Notes under the pieces: model-generated | Seen by the model: only the letters and a program-made list of their open reading frames with translations | The model's database searches: none | What the model was told of the DNA's origin: nothing | Program-made: the position numbers and the translations under genes | Shown here: positions 24,331 to 35,599 of the stretch, in pieces | Position numbering within the stretch: the stretch's first letter is position 1 | How the letters are laid out: each line of letters begins with the position of its first letter | Assembly (NCBI GenBank): GCA_039096225.1 | Contig: JBBPEB010000028.1 | Location: 652,501 to 716,500, forward strand | DNA length: 64,000 nt | Source of the DNA: Blastocystis sp. Blastoise | Taxonomy: Eukaryota; Sar; Bigyra; Opalinata; Blastocystidae | Direction of reading: 5' to 3'

Positions 24331-25480
24331 GAGATGGCTCATTATAGTAGTGATTGTTGGGATGCTGAAATCAAGTTATCCTACGGCTGGACTGAATGTG
24401 TAGGTATCGCTGATAGATCCTGCTTCGATCTTACTAATCATAGTAGAGTGACTAAGGTTGATTTATCTGCAAGTGTTAAATATGATACTCCTATTTCTGT
24501 TGAAGTATTTGTACCTAACTTTAATAATAAAGTATTAGGTATGAACTTTAAGAAAGAACAGAATCTAGTAAAGGAATATATAAAGAGTATTAGTGAATCT
24601 GATTTAGAATTAACTGAAAAGATAGTGAATGCTTTTGAAAATAATGAATCTTATACTGTTGGTCCTCTTGACAATGGAAATACTTATGTATATATACTTA
24701 ATTTTATTTATTATAATATAGATTATAATTAAAAATACATATTATTATTGATCTATTATTATAATTATTATGATAAAAATAAAATAACAATATACTATTA
24801 ATAATATAATTATATAGACCCTTACTAAGGATATGGTTACTTTCAAGAAATCTATTAAGAAGATTCATGAAGATAAATTTGTTCCTTCCGTTATAGAACC
24901 CTCTTTTGGTGTTGGTCGTCTTTTATATGCTATTCTTGAACATAGTTTCTATATTAGAGAAGGTATATATATATATATTATTATTTATTATTATTATTAT
25001 ATATAGATAGTGAAAAGAGAAATGTTATGAAATTTAGACCTTGTGTATTTATATATTTATATTTATAATAATAATAATATAATTATATATAATTATATAT
25101 AGGTTGCTCCTGTAAAATGTTCTATTTTCCCTCTTTCGAATTCTGCTCTTCTTCAACCTGTTGCTGAATCAATTTCCAGAGATATTAAGGATTTAGGATT
25201 CTCTACTAAGATTGATACTACTTCTGCTTCTATTGGTAGAAGATATGCTCGTACTGATGAAATTGGTATTCCTTTCGCTGTTACTGTTGATTTTGATACT
25301 GTTACTAGTGATTCTCCTCTTTATAATACTGTTACTGTAAGAGAAAGAGACTCTATGCAACAAGTTCGTGTCCCTGTTAAAGATCTTACTAATTTAATTC
25401 ATGATTTAGTTCTTGAAAAGAAGACTTGGGCACATGCTGTTGAGAATTATCCCGTTGTTGATACCAAAAATCAAGATTAA
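22576..25480 (+). CDS. GARS: Glycyl-tRNA synthetase (likely dual cytosolic/mitochondrial)
   Basis: Class II aminoacyl-tRNA synthetase charging tRNA-Gly. Nine exons join in phase: 22576-22801, 22878-23239, 23345-23674, 23756-23954, 24062-24193, 24332-24687, 24818-24962, 25007-25044, 25103-25480, giving 721 residues. The N-terminus [14 protein letters not shown]...LRQFSKK looks like a mitochondrial presequence. A second in-frame ATG at 22693 (Met40, [10 protein letters not shown]) would start the cytosolic form, as in human GARS. A WHEP-like helical pair follows ([20 protein letters not shown]). Catalytic landmarks are [114 protein letters not shown] and [20 protein letters not shown]. The second intron is U12-type AT-AC. 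Confidence 0.95.
23240..23344 (+). other. U12-type AT-AC intron in the glycyl-tRNA synthetase gene
   Basis: Between ...CYRAD and KLLEAKID there is no GT donor. The intron begins with ATATCCTT, the exact minor-spliceosome AT-AC donor consensus, and ends GTGTGTAC. A branch-site-like TTTCTTTAAT (consensus TTCCTTRAY) lies ~10-14 bases before the AC. Removal keeps phase 0 and reproduces the family alignment. Confidence 0.85.
23675..23755 (+). repeat. Intron consisting almost only of (ATT)n
   Basis: Donor GTATTTATT, then about 23 ATT units, then CTATAG. This whole intron of the synthetase gene is a trinucleotide microsatellite. Confidence 0.9.
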
Positions 25481-26091
25481 AAACTATTATTCATTATATA
25501 TATGAATCTTTTATTCTTTTTATATGAATTATATATATGTCTTGTTTTTCTTTACAATGGATGTATTCTATAAATCTATGCACTTGTAATGTTTCGTTTT
25601 CATTCAATTTCACTGTTAATCATTTTATTTTACAATTGTTATGCTATTCATAAATTATGACTCAATTTTTTTTAATATTAATTGTAGAGAAATAAGCATT
25701 TAAACCTTTTTTATAAAAGATATATAATAAAACATGAAGTGATTACTATTGATTATCTTATAAATATTCCTAAAATACATGTCTTTAAATACTTTTTATT
25801 TTCATCAGATAGAAACAAATGTAATATTGCTAGTAAATTAAAACTATATAAATAAAAAAAAAACATTAAAAAAAAAAAACAAAAAAAAAAAGAGAGAAAA
25901 AAAAAGCATGTGTTAATCATTTTAATTAGTTATTCATTTTAAATATATAATGATAGAGAGGAGCAAAGAAATAAAATTTAGTTATAGGTTATATATACAT
26001 TATATATATATTTTTATACTGCACCAATAAATATAAAATATATAATATAACCTATTAAATAATATTATATATATATATATATATATATCTA
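25481..26091. other. Convergent intergenic region, no gene seen
   Basis: This lies between the stop of the glycyl-tRNA synthetase (+) and the stop of the TLDc gene (-). It contains long A-runs around 25,852-25,908 and TA runs near 26,000-26,090. There is no exon-like sequence. Confidence 0.5.
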
Positions 26092-27448
26092 TTAATTTGA
26101 ATCTAATCCAAATACTTGAATATCATTAACTAAAAAGAAGTTTTTATCATTAGGTCCTGCAGTATCAACAAATAAACTACTTCCATACGTAGAATCACGT
26201 TCATAAAGACCACTTTTTGTACCTATAAAAGAACGATTTATTCTATTACAATCATTTTCTAAATAGAAACCACTACAAAAACAAGCTAAAGACACTGTAT
26301 TTTGTACAATTGCATCTTTTTCTGATAAAACATTAAATTTTTGAGGACCTGTATTATGAGGATTCTTTAAAGTAAATATAAACGCATTTGGATCTAATCT
26401 CCAACCTACTCCTATATATATATATATATATATAATAATTATTATTATTAGTAGTAGTTTATTAATTTAATATTTTTATATATACATATAATATAATAAT
26501 AATAAACATTATATAAAATAATAAACATATATTTACATAAAATAATAAATATATATTTACATATAATAAATCAATAAATATATATATATATATATATATA
26601 TACCAGGAATTGCTTGTATTTGTGGGAACCCCCATCCAACGGATGAATATCCTCCAAAAATACATGGAATATTATTCTTTCCCTTAGCATTCACAAGAAC
26701 AAGCGTTTCGCCTTTATCATCACATATAGAATGAAATGATTTGGCCTTAAAACCATCTATACTAGCTCTATATATATATAATAATTTATAAATCTATAAT
26801 TCATTAAATTAAAAAATAATATAATTTAAAAAATATAGAATTTCTTGAAAAAATTCTATAAAAACGAAATTATACTGAAAAATTAATTTCCATTTTTTCT
26901 CTATAGATAACCAATCAGATAATACATTATAAGTATCTTCAGTTAAAAGTGTTGATTCCTTTAATGAAATTGAACGAGCAGCACTGATTTCTCTTCTTAT
27001 AATAGGAGTAGAATAAAATTGAGTTCTGGGTACCTTTATATATTTAAAATAATTAAAAATAAAAAAATCAATTATAAAAAAAATAATAAGACAAAAACAT
27101 ATGAGAATCTCTAGGTACCTGAAGCGGAGGATTCGAGAACACTGACATACTAGAGAAAAACTTATTTTGTAATTTTGGAGATTTTATAGATGAAAAAGGA
27201 TTATCCACATCAACGATTTTTCTTTTATTTGAATTGGATGCATTATTGCTATCTATCTGATTGAAAAAAATAAATGAAATCTTTTTTGGATTATAGTATT
27301 GACTTGAAACATTGTCTGTTGGATTAAACTTATCAACTTCTTCATTTAATTGCTCATTATTTGCAGTCTGCATATTGATTTTATCTTTATCCATCTTTGC
27401 ATCATAGAGTATGCCATCATCAGGGATTGCCTTACTTGAACTACTCAT
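26092..27448 (-). CDS. TLDc-domain protein
   Basis: Four exons join in phase: 27119-27448, 26876-27033, 26604-26767, 26092-26411, giving 323 residues. The first ~150 residues are polar and low-complexity, with a basic cluster (NKRKIVDVDNPF), and contain no recognised domain. The TLDc domain runs from about residue 155 to the end: SDWLSIEKKWKLIFQASIDG, FKAKSFHSICDDKGETLVLV, PCIFGGYSSVGW, FIFTLKNPHNTGPQKF, YGSSLFVDTAGPNDKNFFLV and the final IQVFGL. TLDc proteins (OXR1, NCOA7, TLDC1) are linked to oxidative-stress resistance and V-ATPase regulation; whether that holds here is unknown. No BTB domain precedes TLDc, unlike the gene at 61-62.7 kb, so this is a separate subfamily. Confidence 0.85.
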
Positions 27449-27860
27449 CGTGTCAATAGAAACTAGTAGTAAATAAAATGCTTAAATTACTTATATAGTC
27501 CTGTAGACTATATTTCTAATAAAACAAATTTTTAAAACTGATTAAATACGAATTCCCATGAGAATTCATCAAAAAGTTTAGTTTTTTTATGTGTTCTAGT
27601 CTTAAAACACATTTCAAATCACTATATAGCGGTTTTATTATTTGACAGATATGATTGGCTATTATACTATTTATCCAATCAACATGTTTTAATATATAAA
27701 AAAACTATTTGATTGTTTTTTACAAGTTTTTCTTTTACTCGAAATAATTTAGTAAATGATAGATGCATGGCTCAGTCATATATGGCACGCATTTTTAATA
27801 AAACCCCTCTTAAGTTTTTTTCTTTTAGATTTAAAAAAACTTATATCATAATTTGCAGTT
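27449..27860. other. Intergenic region upstream of the TLDc gene, no gene seen
   Basis: About 410 bases with no exon-like sequence. It probably contains the TLDc promoter and borders the left end of the proposed transposon. Confidence 0.4.
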
Positions 27861-27894
27861 AACTAGTAGGCATATTTACGGTTTTTCTGGCACT

Positions 27895-28080
27895 ACTACA
27901 TCGAATTGGCAATATTTCCGCAATTGTTAAAATTGCAACTGTAAAAATGGCAATTATTGCGATTGCAGAAATGGCAATTATCACAATTGCAGAAATACCA
28001 ATTATTATAACTTCGGAAATACCAATTATCACAATTGCAGAAACAGCAATTATTACAATTATAGAAATCGGTTTAAATAT
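27895..28080. repeat. ~30 bp subterminal tandem repeats
   Basis: Five to six imperfect units with the words AATTGCAGAAAT and CCAATTAT or GCAATTAT lie at the left edge of the proposed transposon. Both strands are open and would encode Ile/Ala-rich repeats, which is a by-product of the repeat unit. In CACTA elements such arrays bind the transposon's DNA-binding protein. Confidence 0.65.
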
Positions 28081-28750
28081 TCGATCTATTAAATTCAAAA
28101 AATTTTCAGTAATATTATTAATCTACTAATATTTAACAAAACAATTTACTTTTTTATTAAAAAACATATAAAACACATATAATATTTAAAAATAAGTAGA
28201 GAAATAAGCGTTTAATTGTTTTCTCAACTAATGAAGACCAAATCATTTCTGAAAAATAACTCTAAGCAATTATAAACATCTAAAATAAATAAACAAGATA
28301 TAATGATATATATACAAACAAAGCAATTTTTGAATTAAATTTGTATCTACAAATTTTAAATCGAATTCTAAATAATATAGTACACAAATAATATAGCATA
28401 CATAGATAATGGTAATAATTGAAAAACTAGCATAGTTTGAATACTATATATAGAACTATAGTGAATAATGGAAAGAAATAATACATAAATATACATATAT
28501 ACAAAAATAATATTCAACAATGTATTAAACCAGACAACAACTTTTCATCCTATATATATTTTAGTTAATAAATTAAATATATATATATACAGCACAAATA
28601 CTTGGCAGCAAATCAAAGAACCAAGTATAAAAGTAGTCTATAAATATTTAACAATTAGATATAATACATAATAATATATATATAAATATATCTCTGTATG
28701 TATATATATTGTATATGTAGAGTATCAATTTATTAAAAGTATTAAACATA

Positions 28751-29611
28751 CTAAAATTCATAATTTATATAATTTTCTTGAAGCTTAGCTAGTAAGGACA
28801 GTTTTTCGCTGCAACCCTTACACAAATCATCAAGAATACGATATGCTGTATAAGTAGCAGACTATAGAAATAGAATAAAATAAGTATAATATAAATATAT
28901 ATACAAATAATGAATTTGTTTCTATATTATTTTGAGCACCTTCATCATTAGGAAAAGATATTGGTGATATTCTAAAGAATTTTAGAATTGAGCTTTTGTA
29001 TTTTTTGTTTCTGAAACAGTTAGCAACCACTATTTGAACTTGAAAAGGATCATTAAAATACTCAGCATCTTCATCATGTAAAGTATTCCATATTATTGAC
29101 GATATTTTTATAAATAAATCGCTATTCAAGTTTAAATTATACGCATCCTTTTTCTTTTCCCACATATATATAGAATTCGTCCGTTCTTCGTCAGATAAAA
29201 CCATAGGAATTAAATTAACTGCATCCTATATATAAAATAATACTTAATATGTAATGATTTTAAGCTAAATAGGTAAATAATACATACATATATTTTCTTT
29301 TTTGAAGATGTATAAGATCCAGAATATCCAAGGTGTTTTACACAGAGTTTTCTCAAAAAGACTTCAACTTCCATGTCACAGGAATAATTATACGGTCCTA
29401 AAACAATTACAAAATAATAAAAACTTACAATACCACCATTAATCAAGTCTTCGAACCCTTTGAAAAAGGATTTGACTTGTTTAACTGTTCTTCGTTTTAG
29501 TCGATGAAGTGATTTCAATTTTTTCTTACCATGTGTTTTATTTTTATCATAAGTAACAGCAGAAATGGTTTCATCTGTTGATGAAATATCGCTAACCACT
29601 GATGAATTCAT
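28751..29611 (-). CDS. Hypothetical protein, possible second gene of the CACTA-like element
   Basis: Family not recognised. Three exons join in phase: 29288-29611, 28905-29225, 28751-28861, giving 251 residues. The N-terminal third is polar then strongly basic (KKKLKSLHRLKRRTVKQVKS), a likely DNA- or RNA-binding or nuclear-localisation stretch. The middle has CDMEVEVFLRKLCVKHLGYS. The C-terminal half is helical-looking (LVLSDEER-type start, IWNTLHDEDAEYFNDPFQVQ, LDDLCKGCSEKLSLLAKL). A GTAAGT...TTTTAG stretch inside exon 1 looks like a 31-nt intron, but removing it destroys the frame. The gene is divergent from the transposase with ~0.7 kb between, inside the proposed element. A TnpA-like accessory role is therefore an inference from position only. 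Confidence 0.6.
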
Positions 29612-30326
29612 TTTTTTCGTCTGCTGATATAATAAAAAATAATTAACTGGTTAAAGAAAAACAACTAAAACACAACAGAATTATATTTTTGCGTAATATC
29701 CTATATAACCGTGATTTTTTGGAAATAATGGCCATAAATAAACAGATTCTTTTATTATTGGATCTTTCATACTATTTTCATAATAATCGTTTTCCACGTT
29801 CGAATATATATATGCAAATAATCACTATTTTTTCAAAAATATAACATAATGCAGGCTATTGTAGTAATATCCTTTGTCATTTTTACTTATGTTAAAGAAA
29901 CAATTATTGACTCTTAATACCATTTTCTTTACTTCATAAAACATGACAACCGTAAAGCATTTTAAAGCCCATAAAAAACCATCAGTGATTAGTACATATC
30001 TATCTATTTTTTTGACCAGATTGCATATCAATTATAATTATATACTGTTTCAATATTTTTAGAATCAATTCAAAGAAATGTATCCATAAGCAACCATAAT
30101 CAAATAAACATTTTAATTAACACATTTAATGAAAGTATGTATAATAAAGTATTATCAAAAATATCTAAACAATTAAATTTATTAATAAGCTTATTTCGTT
30201 AAATTCTCAATTGATTATTTCATTTTATATAATATATAACTAACTAATTATCAGCTATCTATTGGTTTAACATCTTATAGCCAATATATATTGTATACTA
30301 GTTAAACTTTTATTATATTTCATTAC
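29612..30326. other. Divergent intergenic region of the transposon
   Basis: About 715 bases between the partner gene (-) and the transposase (+). It is A+T-rich with no exon-like sequence, and would hold both promoters. Confidence 0.4.
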
Positions 30327-33300
30327 ATGAATCTTCATATGTTGTCTATAGCCCAGGATATTCGCAAAAATAGCGTTATACTTCGCCAAATTATTGAAAT
30401 AGCAGTATAAATAATAAGCTTTTATATTTCCATATCATATATTATTCATTTTAACCATTATATACATATATCGTATTTATAAAATAAGGTATTATATAGT
30501 AAATACTCTAGCAATTGTTTTTTTGTAATATTATAATTTATAATATACTACTATTACATAATAAATATATAACTTTATATAAATATCCATAATTAAATTA
30601 CTATTATATATTTCAGAGCAAATAAAAATGAATTGTAATCAATATATTTATTTAGATTAGCTTCTAATATAAATAATAATTATATTTATATATTATTGCT
30701 TTTTATTTATAAACTGTGCTATTTTTACTTCTTATATGCATTATTTAAATATTACTATATATATAGAATAAAGCAACGATTTATGGATCAAAATCAATTA
30801 AAGATGAATTAGAAGATGAAGCCTATAAGCTGTGGGTAACGCTGGAACTTCCATATGAAAAATTCCATGATATTTTAGTTTATACAAATTCAACGTTCAA
30901 ATTGGTAGATAGTAGTTATAGTACACTTCTGAATAGCAATTATGACTCACAAACATACATCAGAAGCATTAGATCTAAACAATTCTTCTTTCCAGCTTCA
31001 TTGAGACTTTATATATGTCCTGAATGTTTAAAAATTACAAATGCTACATCTTCTAGAAACAGCCTATCTTACGACGATATTAAATGTTTCGAGCATAACG
31101 ATATTTCAGATGATAGTATATATATATAATGATATTTAAGTATCTTAATAAATACTTAATAAAATTGTACTATTCACTATATTCTATAGAAATGTATCAT
31201 ACAACAATACTTCCTGTTATCCCACGAATAAAAAGACTTCTTTCTAATGCTGATCTTCTAGAAGATATATCGTTTTACAAGAAGGACGATATAATGCAAC
31301 TGCTAAGTCTTCATAGTCATGAAGACTATTATATTCAAACATCAGAGATGGATACTCGTGACATAACACAAAATACATTAGTTGATATCCCTTATTTCTT
31401 TTATGGTTCTACATTTTATAAATATACGCAACCTCTTGTAGAAAAAGGCGATATTTTCCTCTTTTTTTCTGTGACTTCTGATGGGATAACTGTATTTAAT
31501 AAACCTCAAAAGGAAGAAAATAAATCCAGTTATCCTATAACTCTTAAACTTCTTAATTATAACCAGCAACGGAAATATGATCATCGAAAATTATGGTGTT
31601 ATGCATGCCCCACGAGTAATATGATCTCTCCCTTAATTGATATACTTAGCAGCGAGTTTCAACTTTTAAATGAAGGATTAGATATTTATATAGATAGCAT
31701 TCAAGAAACAAAACGGGTAATAGGAATTCTACTCAATGTATATGGAGATTACCCTGCAGTCTCAAAAATGGTAAACACACCTTCATCTTCAAGTGTACAA
31801 CCGTGCCGTTTTTGTAGAATGACAGTACGTAGATCTAGAGATTCTGCATTTCATGAAGGAATCAAGTGTTGTTATGAAGAATCTCGAGAATTCAGAATTT
31901 CAGATGAAGGAATAACAACATTTTTTATACCAACTTATTGTCCAAATGATCCTATGAATACAAACAACATTATAGTAGATTACATCGATGAATCAAATAT
32001 TGATGCAAATATGTGTGTATCCTTATCATCACCATTAGAGATTCCTTCATCAAGCATATATAGTGACTCGTTAACATTATATAGTCCTGTTCTTCGTTCA
32101 TCTGAATCATCTTCTTCAATAATACCTGGAACAAATGAAGTGAGTCCAGAAGAAAGAAATCTAGGATTCAGTAAACTTACATACTTCAATATACTTCAAT
32201 CATGTTCCCTTGATCCAATGCACTTAATAAATAATGTAGCTACATCACTCATGGAGTACCTATGGAATTATCCAAAGACAAACGCTTATTCCAAATTAAA
32301 ATATACTATGTCTCAAAATGAAATGCAAGACTTCATTACAAGAATATCGCTAAATGAGGAAAACAAGAAGATTATTATGGAAAGAATAAAAGATATGAAT
32401 ATATTATATGATACTGATATGTATCAACTTATATCTATTCTAAATGACTTGAACTTCTATTCATCAACATCACATACACGTATTCTTCTTTTTTCAACAG
32501 TATTTCCTATCCTTCTATCTGATTTTACTTATGAAGATTCACCTTTAATACTAATAATAGAAATATTTGGTTCTCTTATTAGTGATATAATGAGAATTAA
32601 TCCAATAACAGAAAAGGATAATCTACTCACTTTTGAGAAGAAATGTATTCAATTCGTATCCATAATTGAATCTATTCTACCTTCTGCTTTAATAACAACT
32701 CAAATTCATAGTATAAAGCATTTAGCGTCATGTATCAGGGACTGTGGTTCTCTTTTCTATACTTCGACTTGGGAAGCAGAAAGATCATATCGTAATATCA
32801 AGAGAATAACTAAAGGAACAAAATCGTTTAATGAGTCAGTAATAATCAAAGTTCAGGATCAAGAATCAATACAGATACATATAGCACCTCAGATATCTTC
32901 TACTACTGCTGATAACAATACAAATGACGGTAGATTTACATCCTTACAACATAAAGAGATTCTAATTAAAGATAATCCAGAAATAAAATCATTTAAAGGT
33001 AAAGATAGCCACTCTCTGCCAAATATCATAGACAGAGATAAACTTGCAATAATATTATTATTATCTTCTAAATGCTCTTCTTTAATCCAATCCAAGCTTT
33101 TTTCGGAAGTGTTTCATGAGTCAGACACTCCTTATAGAAGAGAAGAGATAATAAGAAATAACATAGATATCCAAACCAAATTGCTTGATAAATTTAAATT
33201 ACTGAGAAAATATTGTTATGATTCTGTTATAGTGAATAATAATATTCTATTCAGAGTATATAAAGGATTAACAGAAGGAGCCAAAAATAATTCATATATA

Positions 33301-33760
33301 TTAAGAATCTCCCCAATCCAGTCTGATTCTGGAGACTTTGTAATGCATCCTTTTTTGTATAGTATACTATCTTTCATACAAATAGAAGACGTATTAATAT
33401 TAAAGTTGCATAAGTATCCTGTTTCAAACTACAGTCAATCAAGACTATATGCATACTTTATTAATCGTTCTAAAACAATTACATCCCAACTAGAGACAGA
33501 TTACGAATACTTTCTTTTAGACTCAATGAAACCATTTAATATTATATGTGTAGATTTCGGTATATCGAAAGAAATAACTAATGATATCAACGGTGAATAT
33601 GTAAGTAATCTATTGTATTTCAATATATATATAATTTCTATAGATAGGAGAGAATAATAACAACAACTCAACTTTGAAGAAGATAAATAGAAAAGATTCA
33701 TATATTGTATCTGTTTTTATACCATACAAAGCAATTTTATATGAAGATGATAATAACTAA
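30327..33760 (+). CDS. CACTA (En/Spm, Tnp2-like) transposase
   Basis: Four exons join in phase: 30327-30404, 30767-31115, 31190-33600, 33644-33760, giving 984 residues. ATG at 30327 is the first in frame after a stop; a second in-frame ATG is at 30339. Early on there is a zinc-binding-looking segment (YICPECLKITN, later CFEHND). The Transposase_21/Tnp2 signature follows: NEGLDIYIDSIQETKRVIGI, NVYGDYPAVSKM, a CRFC knuckle, and later SCSLDPMHLINNVATSLMEY, where the D-x-MH motif is characteristic. A region like DUF4218 of CACTA proteins follows (TTQIHSIKHLASCIRDCG, STWEAERSYRNIKRITKGTK). Both introns in the second half of the gene have good sites (GTATAT/CTATAG; GTAAGT/CTATAG). The reading frame is intact, so the element could be active or recently active. 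Confidence 0.85.
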
Positions 33761-33827
33761 ATTTTTTTAATTATGTTTCAATGTTTATTATAACTTTCTA
33801 ATTTATATAATAGTCTACTAGGGTCAC

Positions 33828-33864
33828 GCCGCAGGTCCGGGGCCTAACGGCACCGGACCGCGGC
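33828..33864. repeat. GC-rich hairpin
   Basis: An almost purely G+C 37-base island lies in extremely A+T-rich DNA. The outer stem pairs GCCGC with GCGGC, then GGTCCGG with CCGGACC, with one bulged A. Inside, GCC-TAAC-GGC forms a tetraloop hairpin. It resembles the mobile GC clusters of A+T-rich fungal mitochondrial genomes in form. It sits 67 bases after the transposase stop and ~120 bases before tRNA-like cloverleaf 3. Confidence 0.85.
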
Positions 33865-33987
33865 TGCAAAGAATAATAACAGTTTGGCTTTTATTTTCTT
33901 TTTTTTCATTATTATCTATTATATATAATATATAATATATATTATATACTATATATTATATATTATATATATTATTTTATTAACACT

Positions 33988-34055
33988 TCTTATACTCTAT
34001 ATGGAGAGTAATAATCATTTGTTGATTATAATCAGGTTCAATTCCTGATATAATT
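33988..34055 (+). tRNA. tRNA-like cloverleaf 3
   Basis: A 68-nt sequence with exactly the same layout as cloverleaf 1. The acceptor is 7 nt with only 5 pairs (TTATA with TATAA). The D-like arm is CTCT-ATATGG-AGAG. The anticodon-like arm is TAATC-ATTTGTT-GATTA, which has U33 and would give anticodon TTG (Gln). The T arm is TCAGG-TTCAATT-CCTGA. The outermost base pair of the anticodon stem is T-A here where cloverleaf 2 has C-G, a compensatory change. Nucleotides 8-9 are missing and position 37 is T, so it is not a standard nuclear tRNA. Confidence 0.5.
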
Positions 34056-34299
34056 ATTAAATTGATCATTTGAATAGTATCTGAAAAACTAAAAACAATA
34101 CTTAAAAAAATGAGAAACCCTTTTTGAATCATTATATTTGTTATTTATTATTTTAAAAATATATATTGTATTTATAAATAGTTAAGTTACTATTTTAATT
34201 ATTATGGAGTTTCTAAAGCTAATAAATTTAGAAATGGCTCACAATGTTAAGTATTGAAAGTCATTATTATGTAAAATCATTTTAAATAGATTATAATAA

Positions 34300-34900
34300 G
34301 GTAGTTTACACTTTCTTTAATCATTTCATAAAACCAAAACCCATTTAACACAACAAAGTCAACATTCATTTTCACTTTAACGACTTAAACACATAGTTTT
34401 AGAATTAATATTAATAAAGTCACTTTAAATAGCATTTCTATACATAAAGGTGTCAACAATATCGGTTTTAGAGAGACTTCACCATTTTGATATCCAGTGT
34501 ATCAAAATAGTTTTAAACATAACTTTCACACAATATAGATCTCATTGTGTTATATATTAATTAAAATTTGATGTCTTGAATCTCTGATATAGAGACCCTT
34601 TTTTATACATTTTGAAAAGTTGACACACTTAAAGTTAATTTAAAAAGCTAACATTTACACACTATACTCAGCATAACTCTATAAACACGTTAATAACGAT
34701 TTTAACACTCTTTATAAGCCTTTTACATTTGGTCATATACACTTTGTCAAGTGTATTTCTGTCCCTCGTTTTGATATAGTTTAAAACATAAATTATAGTT
34801 TGATAAATAAAATGTTTCGTATTGAATCGCATCCTCCTAAAACTTATTATTATATTTTTTTTAAATAAAACCCTTTAAACTTGTTTTTAAAAGTCAGTAC
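34300..34900. repeat. Long degenerate repeat, copy A
   Basis: This shares words in order with 38,480-39,090 and 39,090-39,620: ACATTTGGTCATATACACTT, then GTCCCT and TTTTGATATAGT-like, then a TATTGAATC(G/T)CATCCTC-like box. It starts ~250 bases after cloverleaf 3, much as copy B follows cloverleaf 2. No open frame. Confidence 0.6.
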
Positions 34901-35348
34901 TTTCATATTATAACAAAAACACAGTTTTAAACAAACAGACAAACTCTTTTAAATTTTTAGACAACTCAAACACATTTTTAATTCACTTGTGAAAAATAAA
35001 ATTATTTTAATTTTTTACATGTTGTAGAGTGCATGCTATTTTATATTAAACAATTTTTAGAATTTTTAATCTCTTAGTTGAAGAGCCTATTTTTTAACAT
35101 TTATTAATTTTTACAATTTTACATATAATAAACTATATAAAAAAAGTATGTGGAGGATTCAAAACTTAATAATAAGTCAATTATTGATATGATTACATTG
35201 GTGAGTCTATATAGAATTAGATGAGATCAATAAATGTTTTAATTAAATTAAATACAAAGATTAAAATGATCCATACTATTAATATTAACTAATTTAACAA
35301 TTGTTTTAATAGTCAACAATTAAAATTAAAAAACAAAGCAAAAAAACA

Positions 35349-35379
<31 letters not shown>

Positions 35380-35599
35380 CAAAGTATTATATTAAATAAG
35401 TAAATATAGATTAGCTAAAGCTAAACAAAGTAAATAAATAGATATATAAAGAAAGAAAATATAAATAAAAAATAATAAGCAAAAGAAAAAGAAAATTAAA
35501 AAAATAAAAACATTCTAAGTATACCCATCATATTAGAAAAGCCTAAAAAATAAAAGACATATATATATATATATATATAAGAGATATAATAATAAATAT

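Larger units (their letters stand above)
27861..33864. mobile_element. Probable CACTA-class DNA transposon
   Basis: The element is inferred from its gene content: a Tnp2-like transposase gene (+) and a divergent partner gene (-). At the left edge, ACTAGTAGGCATATT (27,862-27,876) resembles the CACTAGTAGGCA ends seen at 50.4 and 59.7-60.0 kb. It is followed by tandem subterminal repeats (27,900-28,080), a CACTA-element habit. On the right, AATAGTCTACTAG (33,809-33,821) gives CTAGTAGACTATT in reverse, an imperfect partner of the left end, with a GC-rich hairpin just outside it. No convincing 3-bp target duplication was found, so the exact borders are uncertain; the transposase itself is the firm part. 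Confidence 0.55.

Noticed and set aside
27859..28129. Ile/Ala-repeat frames on both strands
   Set aside because: They come from the ~30 bp tandem repeats at the transposon edge; both strands are open for the same reason.
29381..29411. A GTAAGT...TTTTAG intron inside the partner gene of the transposase
   Set aside because: At ~31 nt it is shorter than its neighbours, and removing it breaks the frame of the following conserved-looking stretch.
33601..33657. Transposase ending at the TAA near 33,655
   Set aside because: A strong GTAAGT donor and CTATAG acceptor give an intron whose removal adds 38 well-formed residues to a later stop.
31378..33701. Minus-strand frames opposite the transposase
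   Set aside because: They are shadows of the long transposase exon with no family match and no splice support.
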